Assembly: GCA_016702505.1 (NCBI GenBank)
Contig: JADJDU010000010.1
Span: 180,111-244,110, forward strand
From: Microthrixaceae bacterium
GTDB taxonomy: Bacteria; Actinomycetota; Acidimicrobiia; Acidimicrobiales; Iamiaceae
DNA length: 64,000 nucleotides
Direction of reading: 5' to 3'
Made by a program: the position numbers and the translations under genes. Below, in pieces: positions 44,191 through 53,062 of this stretch (position 1 is its first letter; every line of letters starts with the position of its first letter). The notes beneath the pieces are model-generated. The model did not search any database. It was not told the origin of the DNA and saw nothing but the letters and a program-made list of their open reading frames with translations.

Positions 44191-46410
44191 TCAGGCGAGT
44201 TGTTCGGGGGTGACCACGTCCTCGAAGGTGCGGTCGGGCATGCTCGGTGAGACCTGGCCGACCCCGCTGAACATCCAGTCGCACACACCGGTGGGGAACA
44301 CCTCGAGGAGCTGTTCGTACTGGTCGTTGGTCAGGTCGAACTCGTAGTCGGTGGGATCCACGGCCTTCAGCTCGCACTTGAGGACGTCGTCGGCCCGAGG
44401 CGCACCCGCGGCGGTCCGTGGTGAGCCGCTCACCGGGTACCGCTTCTGGCAGGTTCCGTCCTCGTCCCACACGTGCACGCCTCTTATGGGAGCGGTGGTA
44501 CCGGGCGGTAGGCAGCTGTCACCAGCCTCGTCGGGGCGAGACTCATCGAGGGCCTCCGAGCGTGACCCTCTGGCGGTGGCCAAGGCATCGAGCCAGTCTG
44601 CGGCCGTGTCGATGGCCGCTAGCCGAGCGGGGGCCTCCGCTGCTTCGGTGGTGGCGGCCGCGCCACCCGGTGTCGGCTCGCGGCTCCAGATGCGCAAGCC
44701 CGGAGCCAGCTCGGGGGACGCCCCGCGGGTCAGGCGGTCTCGGAGCGAGAACGGGCGCAGGAAGTCGGTGATCTCCCCGACCGGGTCGTTCCAGACGTCG
44801 ACCTCGATCAGCGGCACCATGTTCTGATCACCGACACCACTCGAGACCCGACCCGTCTCGTAGGTGGTGGCCACCGCGTCGGGATCGGCTTCGGCCCGGG
44901 CCGGTTGGTGGCGGCCGTCGCCGTCGAACCCTCCGACGTCTCGATTCAGGGCGATGAACTGCTGGAAGCTGATGGTGCCGTCGTTGAGGGCGTTCAAGCC
45001 GTACTGCACCCCGACGTTGTCCAGGGGGCGCCGGGCGGCCCCGCTGTCGGGGTCTGGCCCGAACACGTTGACGGCCTGGTCGAAGATCGTGCAGCGGATC
45101 CCGCCGGGGTTGGTGGTCGGCTCATAGATCTGGGAGGCATCGATGCCGGGATCGCATCCGGTGGTGGGATCGACCACGCCACCAAAGCGCTGGTGCCAAT
45201 TCCGGCATGTGGCGTTGGTGGCGTGGCCGTTGATCGCGCCCTGCTGGGCCGGGGTCAGGGCACTCCCGGCCGGCGTCGAGTACCAACGTTGGAGCAGGAC
45301 GCAATCGGCGGCTCCGCTGAGGACGGTGACGACATCGGGGAACGGCTCGACGGCCACCACCGCGTCGAGGACCCCTGGGTAGTTCTGCGTGATCAGGTGG
45401 GCTTGGGCCGCGCCGAAACCACGACCCTCGCCGATGGTCGCCGCCGGGACGCCGAACTCCTCGATTAGTCGTTCCTTGACCATCATCACCGTCTCGGCCG
45501 ACACCACGTCGTTGCATTGCACGGCACCGGTGTTGAAGGTGGCGGTGGCTACGGCATGGCCTCGGGACAACAGCTCGACGTCTTCGGCCGGCGCGAGCGA
45601 TCGGCCCTGTCCGTAGGTGGCGCCACAGCCATCTCCGAAGCGATACACCACGCTCCCCGACCAGGCTGGAGAATCCGACCGTTGCGATCCGGGGCCGGGT
45701 TGGACGGTGACGATGTCATAGATGGACCGGTTGAGGACGCCGCGCTCGTGACGCAACAAGAATGGTCCCTCGTAGGTGCCTTGGCGGTCGTCGAAGGTCA
45801 CTGTGGCGACGTCGGCGGGCACGACCGAGGGGTCCTCGAGGTCCAGGACCCGCCCGTCGGTGGCAACGTAACGCCAGGTCACGGTGGTGGGGGCCGAGCA
45901 GTTGGCATCGGTGGCAGCGCCGAGACCGTGAGCCTCCGTTGAGCATGCCGCCAGCGGTGTGTGGGGTCCCGAGATCATGGGACCGGTCAGCGGCCAGGCC
46001 CGGACTCGTTGCACCGCTTCCTCACCGGGGTTCGAATCGTGCCGTGCCCGCAGGGTGGTCGTCCCCTCGACGAAACCGCTGACCACGCCCTCGAGGACAC
46101 CGTCGACCTCGGTGAGTTGGCTGGTGACGTCTGTGCCGTCAAGGGTTACCCCGAGGTCGGCCACCGATCCTCCCGGTTCGGGGGTGACACGGATACGAGC
46201 GTCGTTACCGCTGACGCGATCGGGATGGCTGCTCAGCACCTCGATCCGAATGGCGTCTTCGATCACCGGTGGCGCGGTATCGCCCTCATCGCCATCGCTT
46301 CGGGGGTTGGTCGTGGTGGTGGGCCGGTCGGCCTGGGGATCGTCGTCGGTGGTGCACGCCGCGGTCAGCAGGCTCACCACGACCAACACGATCAGGACGG
46401 GACGGGTCAT
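44191..46410 (-). CDS. DUF6351-like secreted alpha/beta-hydrolase-fold lipoprotein
   Basis: 739 residues. Signal peptide with lipobox L-T-A-A-C at about residues 15-19, then a Thr/Asp-rich linker. The next domain is beta-rich (about 50-150). The large remainder has G-P-F-L-L-R-H-E-R-G-V-L-N-R-S-I-Y, V-E-L-L-S-R-G-H-A-V-A-T-A-T-F-N and H-L-I-T-Q-N-Y-P-G-V-L-D-A, which recall DUF6351 proteins, a hydrolase-like family. In the turn before that helix, where I would expect a Ser nucleophile, the text is G-E-G-R-G-F-G-A, so activity is doubtful. Several Cys pairs suggest an outside location. The role is unknown. It is divergent from murL with 64 bases between starts. Confidence 0.7.
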   Translation of the reverse strand: MTRPVLIVLVVVSLLTAACTTDDDPQADRPTTTTNPRSDGDEGDTAPPVIEDAIRIEVLSSHPDRVSGNDARIRVTPEPGGSVADLGVTLDGTDVTSQLTEVDGVLEGVVSGFVEGTTTLRARHDSNPGEEAVQRVRAWPLTGPMISGPHTPLAACSTEAHGLGAATDANCSAPTTVTWRYVATDGRVLDLEDPSVVPADVATVTFDDRQGTYEGPFLLRHERGVLNRSIYDIVTVQPGPGSQRSDSPAWSGSVVYRFGDGCGATYGQGRSLAPAEDVELLSRGHAVATATFNTGAVQCNDVVSAETVMMVKERLIEEFGVPAATIGEGRGFGAAQAHLITQNYPGVLDAVVAVEPFPDVVTVLSGAADCVLLQRWYSTPAGSALTPAQQGAINGHATNATCRNWHQRFGGVVDPTTGCDPGIDASQIYEPTTNPGGIRCTIFDQAVNVFGPDPDSGAARRPLDNVGVQYGLNALNDGTISFQQFIALNRDVGGFDGDGRHQPARAEADPDAVATTYETGRVSSGVGDQNMVPLIEVDVWNDPVGEITDFLRPFSLRDRLTRGASPELAPGLRIWSREPTPGGAAATTEAAEAPARLAAIDTAADWLDALATARGSRSEALDESRPDEAGDSCLPPGTTAPIRGVHVWDEDGTCQKRYPVSGSPRTAAGAPRADDVLKCELKAVDPTDYEFDLTNDQYEQLLEVFPTGVCDWMFSGVGQVSPSMPDRTFEDVVTPEQLA

Positions 46411-46474
46411 GGGGCCATTCTTCCCTCCCCGGTAGGCTGACCGACCGCCGCCCGCATCCGAGGAGACCTATCCG

Positions 46475-47881
46475 GTGACCGAACCGGTGCCCCAGCCCCC
46501 CCTTGACGGCCCTTTCGTGCTGCTGGCCCCGTCGGTCCACAACCGAGACGGGCGCGCCCTGATACGCCTGCCCTACCGGCTGTCGTCGGCCTCGGGGCCG
46601 GTGGACCTGGTGGAAGAGGTCGAGCTACCGGTGCCGTTGGCCGACACGGTCCGGTCCCGATCGGCGGTGCGGCACCTCCACCTCCTCGCCGGAGTCTCGT
46701 ACTACAAGTGCATCGTTCCCAGCCCGCTGGTGGTGCCCGTTCTCAGCGATCCCGAAAGGCGGTTGTTGGCGGGGGTCTATGACCAGGGGCTGCGAGAACT
46801 GGCCTTTCGCAACGCCATCGTCGTACCCGTCCCCGTGGACCTACGCGAGGAAGCTGGAGACCTTTCCGTCACCTTCACCGGAGAGCCGGCCCAAGAGCCC
46901 GAGGTCGGCTCGGCCCCGGCGCTGGTGCCCGTCGGAGGGGGTAAGGACTCGGCGCTGGTCGCCTCGCTGGTCCCCGACGGGCAGCTCTTCGCCGTCAACC
47001 CGGTGGGCGCTCAACACCACTTGGCCGAGGCGTTGGGTCGCCCGATGCTCGGCGTCACCCGACGCCTCGACCCGCGGTTGCGAGATCTGGTGGCCGCCGG
47101 GGCCACCAACGGCCACGTCCCGGTCACAGCGGTGACCTCGGCCGTGGCGGTCCTCACCGCGGTGGCCATCGGTGCCCCCGACGTCGTGATGGGCATCGAG
47201 CGCTCCGCTGACGAGCCCAGCCTCATCGACGGGAACGGCGTGGCGGTCAACCACCAGTGGTCCAAGTCCTCCGAAGCCGAGCGGTTGTTGAGCACCGCCT
47301 TCGAGGCCAGCGGGGTCCGGTGGTTCTCGCTCCTGCGCCCACTTACGGAACTGGCCATCGGCGCCGCGGTCGCGGCCCGAGGACTGGCCCCTCACATCGT
47401 GTCGTGCAACCGCGTGTTCACGGTGTGGAACGAGAACGAAGCGAGTCGCAGCCAGAAGGCCTGCGGTGAATGCGCCAAGTGCTTGTTCACCGCCCTGATG
47501 TTGGCGCCAGCGTCGAGCCCAACCGACATCGCGGCCCAGTACGGCGGTGACCTGTTGGACCGCGTCGACCACGTGGAGCCGGTGCGGGAACTTTGGTCCG
47601 ATGCCAAGCCGTTCGACTGCGTCGGCGAGCGTCACGAGTCAGCGGCGGCGGTGACGATCCTGGCGTCGCAGTCCCGCTGGTCGGGGCAGACGGTGATCTC
47701 GGCGCTGGGAACCGAGGCACAGGCGTTGCTCGATGCCGATGACCGTCGAGCCGGAGACTTCCTGAGGATCGACTCGGTCCAGGGATTGCCCCCCGACTAC
47801 CGGGACCGGGTCCGGGACCTGGTCGCCGACATCGACCGGGCGCTGGCGATGGCATCGGAGGCCGACCGTGCACCTAGGTGA
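46475..47881 (+). CDS. murL: UDP-MurNAc-L-alanyl-L-glutamate epimerase MurL
   Basis: 468 residues from GTG 46475, with an A-G-G-A-G-A site upstream. An ATP-pyrophosphatase-like P-loop V-G-G-G-K-D-S lies at 153-159 and a C-G-E-C-A-K-C cluster at 330-336, both typical of MurL. The enzyme inverts L-Glu to D-Glu at the end of UDP-MurNAc-L-Ala-L-Glu using ATP, so that the cell need not supply free D-Glu from a racemase. The next gene is murD2, the ligase that adds L-Glu, and the two overlap by 14 bases. This pairing strongly supports the call; the family route is known from Xanthomonas and some actinobacteria. Confidence 0.88.
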   Translation: MTEPVPQPPLDGPFVLLAPSVHNRDGRALIRLPYRLSSASGPVDLVEEVELPVPLADTVRSRSAVRHLHLLAGVSYYKCIVPSPLVVPVLSDPERRLLAGVYDQGLRELAFRNAIVVPVPVDLREEAGDLSVTFTGEPAQEPEVGSAPALVPVGGGKDSALVASLVPDGQLFAVNPVGAQHHLAEALGRPMLGVTRRLDPRLRDLVAAGATNGHVPVTAVTSAVAVLTAVAIGAPDVVMGIERSADEPSLIDGNGVAVNHQWSKSSEAERLLSTAFEASGVRWFSLLRPLTELAIGAAVAARGLAPHIVSCNRVFTVWNENEASRSQKACGECAKCLFTALMLAPASSPTDIAAQYGGDLLDRVDHVEPVRELWSDAKPFDCVGERHESAAAVTILASQSRWSGQTVISALGTEAQALLDADDRRAGDFLRIDSVQGLPPDYRDRVRDLVADIDRALAMASEADRAPR

Positions 47882-49130
47882 GCTGACCGGCCGCCGGGTT
47901 GTACTGCTCGGGTTGGGAGAAGACGTCGCCTCCACCATTGGCCCGGTCCTGGCCGCCGGCCCGGCTGACGTAAGGGTGGTGGAGGATCGAGTCGAGGTGC
48001 TCGACCCTTTGATCGGTCCAGAGATGATGGCGACGTTGGATGAGGCGGCTCGCTGGGGTGAGGTGTTCGTACGATCCCCGGGCTTTCCGCGCTATCAGGC
48101 TCCCTTGGTGGAGGCCCTCGGTACCGGGGCGTCAATGACCACACCGCTGGACCTGTGGATGGGAACACACGGTTCGGCTCGCACCGTCGTCGGCGTCACC
48201 GGCACCAAGGGGAAGTCCACGGTCACCGCGCTGGTCGCACCGCTGGCTGCCACCCACGGGATCCGGGTGGGGGTGGCTGGCAACCTGGGGCCACCGGTGT
48301 TCAGCGACCGGTGGGACCGCAAGGCCCCGGTGGCGGTACTGGAGGTTTCCAGCTACCAGGCCTCAGACCTCCACCATGTTCCCGACTTGGGCGTGCTCAC
48401 CCACATGGCCGAGGACCACCTGAGCTGGCATGGCGGAGTGGACCGCTATCGGGCCGACAAGCTCCGCCTGTTCCGCAACGAAGGCGGCACCGTTGGGTCC
48501 GCGTTGGTGGCCGAATCGTCGCCCTCGGCGCGCGGGGCCCTTGCCGAGATGGGTATCGATGCGGTGGTGGTCCCCACCCCGACCGGCCCGTTGGAACTTC
48601 CACCCCACCGGGTGGCCAACGCGGCGCTGGCTGTCGAGGTGGTTCACCGCCTGGGGGGTCCCACCCCCACCCCCGAGGCGGTTCTGGAAGCGGCGGCATC
48701 GAGCATGCCTGGACGTCTCGACCCGTGCCCGTGTCCGCCTGGCCTGTTGTGCCTGGATGATGCCTTGGCCTCCAACCCCACCGCCACCGCCGCGGCGCTG
48801 GCCTGGCTGCGCAAGGTTGGGCGACCCACCATCGTTCTGGTTGGTGGTGTGGATCGCAACGTCGACGCCACCCCGTTGGCCGCCGAGGTGGCCCTCTGGC
48901 CCCAGGGGCGCCTGGAAGGAGTAGCGCTGGCCGACACCGGCTCGGACCTGGCCCGGCGGTGCGGGTTGGACCTGATCGGTGCCGCCGAGTCGGTTGCCGA
49001 AGCTACGGCGATTGCCTTGGAGCGTTCCGGATCCGAAGGTGTGATCCTCTTCTCACCAGCGGCACCCACCCCGGCCCGGATCGGCAACTGGGAGACCCGC
49101 TCCCAACAGTTCCGTGCTGCCCTGATCTGA
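47868..49130 (+). CDS. murD2: UDP-MurNAc-L-alanine--L-glutamate ligase MurD2
   Basis: 420 residues from GTG 47868, overlapping the murL stop. It is a Mur ligase: N-terminal Rossmann region with V-V-L-L-G-L-G-E-D, then the ATP site V-T-G-T-K-G-K-S-T-V-T-A at about 105-116, L-E-V-S-S-Y-Q-A-S-D, H-M-A-E-D-H-L-S-W-H, and the C-terminal P-G-R-L-D with D-D-A-L-A-S-N-P-T-A-T. These fit the MurD branch, and pairing with MurL points to the MurD2 type that adds L-Glu in place of D-Glu. It works in the cytoplasm in the second amino-acid step of peptidoglycan precursor assembly. Confidence 0.88.
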   Translation: MHLGELTGRRVVLLGLGEDVASTIGPVLAAGPADVRVVEDRVEVLDPLIGPEMMATLDEAARWGEVFVRSPGFPRYQAPLVEALGTGASMTTPLDLWMGTHGSARTVVGVTGTKGKSTVTALVAPLAATHGIRVGVAGNLGPPVFSDRWDRKAPVAVLEVSSYQASDLHHVPDLGVLTHMAEDHLSWHGGVDRYRADKLRLFRNEGGTVGSALVAESSPSARGALAEMGIDAVVVPTPTGPLELPPHRVANAALAVEVVHRLGGPTPTPEAVLEAAASSMPGRLDPCPCPPGLLCLDDALASNPTATAAALAWLRKVGRPTIVLVGGVDRNVDATPLAAEVALWPQGRLEGVALADTGSDLARRCGLDLIGAAESVAEATAIALERSGSEGVILFSPAAPTPARIGNWETRSQQFRAALI

Positions 49131-49134
49131 CCTT

Positions 49135-49277
49135 GACCGGACCTATCCGCCAGGACCCTTAGGAGGCGAGCGAATAGGCGAGCCGACCCATAAATACGGC
49201 ATGGCTAAACCGAGGCGAAGCCTCGGTCTGATCACCCTCGCAGCGACGACGACCGGACCTATCCGCTAGGACCCTTA
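49135..49277 (+). repeat. Dispersed repeat family A, copy 3, bounded by a 27-base direct repeat and holding a hairpin
   Basis: gaccggacctatccgc through aggaccctta occurs at 49135-49161 and again at 49251-49277 with one difference. Between them lies accgaggc-gaa-gcctcggt (49209-49227), a perfect 8-bp hairpin. Parts of the interior match copies at 7856 and 38217. It fills the gap between the converging murD2 and aminotransferase genes and reaches into the last codon of the latter. Confidence 0.75.
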
Positions 49278-50099
49278 TGGGTTTGGGTTGGTTGCCCGCA
49301 GGGTGTCCAAGGTCACGGCGGCCGAACGGGTCAGGGGGCCGGGTACGGATCGGAGCGGTCCTCCGTCCACCGTCGAGATGGGCTGAACCCCGCGAGTGGT
49401 GGAGGTGAGGAAGGCCTCAGGGGCGAAGCGAAGGTCGTCGATGGTCAGGTCGTCGCGTTCGGCGACCTCGCTCGACTCCATGACCAGGTCACGCGTGACC
49501 CCCGGAAGGCACCCGGTTGACAGTGCCGGGGTAGACAGGCGTCCGGCCACCACCAAGAACAGGTTCGATGCCGAGGCCTCCACTAGGTGACCGGCGGTGT
49601 TCACCAGCACCGCCTCGTCGGCACCCCGGTTGCGGGCCTCGTGCAACGCCAGCGTGTAGTCGAGGCGTGAGGTGGTCTTGGCCCCCACCAGGGGACCATG
49701 CTCGTTTACCGACCAAGGGGAGAGGACGACAGCGGCCGGGCCGGTCGGAAGTGGGCCCACCATGGCGGTGATCAACAAGGTGGGGGAGCCGCCCTCGGGG
49801 CCAGCCGTCACCGTGACCCGCAGACGCCCGTCGAAGACCCCTAGGTCGGAGACGGCGGCATCGGTGGTGGCTTTGACGGCTCCGTGCAGTGCGTCGTCGT
49901 CCCAGCGCAGATCGATGGCAGCGATTGCCGCGGACCGGCGCAGGCGCTGGAGGTGGCGGGACAATCCAAAGGGTATGCCCCCGTCGATACGGACCGTCTC
50001 GAACACTCCGTGGCCGAGCAACCAGCCCCGGTCGGTCACGTCGACCGTGGCCTGGTCGGCCGGGACCAGGCGATCATCCATCCACACTCGTTTGGTCAT
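49275..50099 (-). CDS. Class IV aminotransferase (aminodeoxychorismate lyase / branched-chain aminotransferase family)
   Basis: 274 residues from ATG 50099. Family features are D-R-G-W-L-L-G-H-G-V-F-E-T-V-R at about 22-36, the PLP lysine in V-G-A-K-T-T-S-R-L-D-Y, then E-A-V-L-V-N-T-A-G-H-L-V-E-A-S-A-S-N-L-F and G-C-L-P-G-V-T-R. The size and the nearby pabB favour 4-amino-4-deoxychorismate lyase (PabC), which makes p-aminobenzoate for folate, but D-amino-acid or branched-chain transaminase cannot be ruled out. It lies downstream of pabB and a membrane protein on the same strand. Confidence 0.85.
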   Translation of the reverse strand: MTKRVWMDDRLVPADQATVDVTDRGWLLGHGVFETVRIDGGIPFGLSRHLQRLRRSAAIAAIDLRWDDDALHGAVKATTDAAVSDLGVFDGRLRVTVTAGPEGGSPTLLITAMVGPLPTGPAAVVLSPWSVNEHGPLVGAKTTSRLDYTLALHEARNRGADEAVLVNTAGHLVEASASNLFLVVAGRLSTPALSTGCLPGVTRDLVMESSEVAERDDLTIDDLRFAPEAFLTSTTRGVQPISTVDGGPLRSVPGPLTRSAAVTLDTLRATNPNP

Positions 50100-50216
50100 C
50101 TGATGCCACCCCCCAGCGGTGGTCGTCCCCCGGCGCCGTGGGCATCGAGACGAGAGCAGGCCACAACGGTGAGTCCCCGACTGTGGGTCGGCTTTCCACC
50201 AAGACCTGGGGGCAGC

Positions 50217-51890
50217 CTACGGGGCTGACGGTGGGGCGGCCTGCCAGAGCGAGATCCGGTCGGCATTGGCGTAGAGCATCGTGTCGATCGGGGACTCGGC
50301 CACGAGCGTCGCCCCCGGTTCTGGCGGCGGCGTCGGGCCTTGGCTGAGGACCACGACCAGCCGTATCGGATCGAAGTCTGATGGGGCTCCCATGGTGGGG
50401 GTGAACAGGTAGAGCTGGGCATCTGGAACCCGGACATCGAACCCGGCCCGGTCCAAGGAAAGGGCCAGCGCCGCGGTGTAGAAGCCGTCGAAGTCGATGG
50501 GTCCCGCCAGAAGGACCGGGGCTTCTGGTGGCAAGGCGTCGACCGCGGCCTGGGTCAACGCCGCCACCGGACCGTCGGTGTCGATGGTGAGGAGGTCGGT
50601 CCGGAGTGTCCGGGCGGCCAGGGCGAGAACCACAACGGCCGAGATCGCCATGACGGTGGGGGCCAAGGTCGGTCGGCGCTGGCCGGCTAGCACCGGCCTC
50701 ACCCGCCCGGTAGCGCCGGCCCGCTCGACCCCGACGGCCAGCGTCCGGCCCGCCGACCACGTGGCGAATGAGAAGAAGGCGATGCTGGCAGCGTGGGCGG
50801 GGAGGAGGTACCAGGGTTGGATCGCGCCCGCCTCGATGTTGGCCAGCCCGAGGATCGCCCCGGCCAACCCGGCCAGGGCCAGGCCCATGCCAACGACCTC
50901 CGGCCAGGCTCGACGTCGGGCCGCGGCGGCGGTGGCGAACGCTCCGAACACCAGCCCCCATGCAAGCCGCGGCATCCGCTCGATCAGCATGAAGTCATAG
51001 GGCGGCTCGGTGATCGCCCATGCTGGAGGTATCGACAACTCAGCCCGGAGCACCTTGGCCAACTCCGAGCGCGGTACGCGTGCTGCGGACTCGTCGAGCC
51101 GGCCCCGTTCGACGATGTGGACCGGGTTGGAATCTCGTCCGTTGCGAGCCGCGTCAACCAGCATCGGCGACAAGAGCACCAGGCCCACCGCCATCGCAGC
51201 CGCCAGCGGTCGCCACAACGCCACCAGGCCAGGGCGGCCTCGGGTGCGGACGGTGGTGAAGGCCAAGCCCAGCCCGGCCAGCCCCACCACCGGTAGAACG
51301 AAGGGAGCGAACCCCAGGTGGGCACCGATGCACCACACTGCCAGCGCGGCTGCCAAAGGGAGGAGGCGACCGCTGCCCAGGGCCACCCGCCAGGCCACGA
51401 ACACCAGGACCACAGCAGGCACCACGGCCAGGGTCGGGTTCCACGGCATCAACAGGCTGGCCGAGGGAGTGCGGGTTGCCATGATCACCACCGATGCGGC
51501 GGCAGCCAGGCCCAGCCACGGCACCCGGAGCCGGGCCATGAACCACACCAAGAAGGCCAGCCACGCCCCGTTCCCCAAAGAGTGGTAGCCAGGCCCGCCG
51601 ACGAACGTTGTCGAGCAGGTGATACGGGAGCCATTGGATGGCGTACACCAACGGCAAGGGATGGTTGTAGCCGCGCTGGGCCGGTAGGGGCCCGACAGCG
51701 GCACCATCCTCGATTGTGGCGGATCACCAGTTCGGCCACCGCCCAGTCACCGTTGGGGAGCCAGGTCCGGGGAGTTGGACGACTCCGAGCAGGAAGAAGC
51801 CACCCCACGATGCACGGCAGGGGTGACGGTCGGGCGCAGCCAGCGAGGCAGCGACTCTGCGGGTGACTCGGGCCCAGACATCGATGCCAT
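50217..51890 (-). CDS. Polytopic membrane protein, GT-C-like, N-terminal part frameshifted
   Basis: The clean part (50217 to about 51590) has eight to ten membrane helices, then an outside C-terminal domain of ~130 residues (E-A-P-V-L-L-A-G-P-I-D-F and so on). Upstream the protein continues in other frames: Y-A-I-Q-W-L-P-Y-H-L-L-D-N-V, then G-D-W-A-V-A-E-L-V-I-R-H near 51735, and F-F-L-L-G-V-V-Q-L near 51795. The start M-A-S-M-S-G-P-E-S at ATG 51890 is two bases after the pabB stop. At least three one-base shifts separate these pieces. Layout and the early Asp in a loop after helix 1 recall GT-C glycosyltransferases that use lipid-linked sugars; this is tentative. Confidence 0.6.
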
Positions 51891-51892
51891 GG

Positions 51893-52921
51893 TTACCTGG
51901 CCTCCGCGCTGCCAGCAGCCACCCGCAGGAGGCGTCTGGCCTTGAGTTCGGTCTCCAACCATTTGCCATGGGGGTCCGAATCCCAGGTGATGCCACCGCC
52001 GGTTCCGAACCGGATCATCCCATGGTCGAACCAGAAGGTTCGGATGGCCACGTTGAGTGCACCACGACGGGCATCGGCGTCCACCCAACCGACGGCCCCG
52101 CAGTAGATCTGGCGGGAGCAGGTCTCCAGCGCCGAGATGTGGGTCAATGCCGAGACCTTGGGTGCTCCGGTCACCGAGCCGGGCGGGAAGGTTGCGCCTA
52201 TAGCGTCGGACCAGCCCGACCCCTCCTTCAGCCTGCCGGTGACGGTCGACACCAGGTGGACCAACCCCGGATGGGATTCGATCGAGCACAGCGAGGGCAC
52301 GTCGATGGTTCCCCAGTCGCAAACCCGGCCCAGGTCATTGCGGACTAGGTCCACGATCATCACGTTCTCGGCTCGGTCCTTGGGCAGCATCTGAGCGGCG
52401 GTGGCGGCCGTGCCCTTGATCGGTGACGACCAGATGCGGTCCCCATCTCGTTCGAGAAACCGCTCCGGTGATGCGGAGGCGACATGGACGTCATGGGACG
52501 GGATCCGCACCACCGCCGAGAACGGAGCCGGGTTTCCCTGGGCCAACGCCGCGCCCAGAGCCGCCACGTCGGCTCCTGCCGGTAACGGTGCGCTCAGCAT
52601 TCTGGTCAGGTTCACCTGGTAGACGTCGCCACGTCCGATGGCCGAGCGGATCTCGGTGACCCGGGACTCGAACTCGCCTCGGTCGAGCGAGGAGGTCCAG
52701 GAGTTGGGATCCACCCCAACCCAGCGGGCGCCGCGCCACGGGCGGGCCGGGCGGATGTGGTCGAACCGGGCGCAGACGGGCTCGCCCTCGAAGGGCAGGA
52801 CCACCGCCCAGAACCCCGAGCTGTCCAGGGCCTCCAGGTCGTCGGTGACGTCACGGAGCCCGGTGAGCAGACGGTCTCCCACCACGGCCAGCGGCGTGGC
52901 CATCTCGACCGGGGAAGACAT
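51893..52921 (-). CDS. pabB: Aminodeoxychorismate synthase component I
   Basis: 342 residues from ATG 52921. The chorismate-binding domain is nearly the whole chain: Y-Q-V-N-L-T-R at about 100, S-P-E-R-F-L, W-S-S-P-I-K-G-T-A (the Lys marks the PabB type rather than TrpE), D-L-V-R-N-D-L-G-R-V, H-L-V-S-T-V-T-G, P-P-G-S-V-T-G-A-P-K and F-G-T-G-G-G-I. The N-terminal domain is short. With the glutaminase PabA, not in the window, it converts chorismate to aminodeoxychorismate. It is first in a minus-strand group with the membrane protein and the PabC-like enzyme. Confidence 0.9.
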   Translation of the reverse strand: MSSPVEMATPLAVVGDRLLTGLRDVTDDLEALDSSGFWAVVLPFEGEPVCARFDHIRPARPWRGARWVGVDPNSWTSSLDRGEFESRVTEIRSAIGRGDVYQVNLTRMLSAPLPAGADVAALGAALAQGNPAPFSAVVRIPSHDVHVASASPERFLERDGDRIWSSPIKGTAATAAQMLPKDRAENVMIVDLVRNDLGRVCDWGTIDVPSLCSIESHPGLVHLVSTVTGRLKEGSGWSDAIGATFPPGSVTGAPKVSALTHISALETCSRQIYCGAVGWVDADARRGALNVAIRTFWFDHGMIRFGTGGGITWDSDPHGKWLETELKARRLLRVAAGSAEAR

Positions 52922-53062
52922 GGTCGGAGCGTAGGTGGCGATGTCCGTACGCTCCCATCAGTGTCACTCTGGTCTCTGCCCGGGAGCTTGGCTCCTACGC
53001 TCGGTGTCCTTCGTGGGCAGCATGCTTTGTGCCGGCTCCCAGGCGCAGAACCGGCCGGCGTG

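Noticed and set aside
49135..49277. A tRNA or small structured RNA gene in the repeat region
   Set aside because: There is a hairpin but no cloverleaf, no T-loop sequence and no CCA-adjacent acceptor stem.
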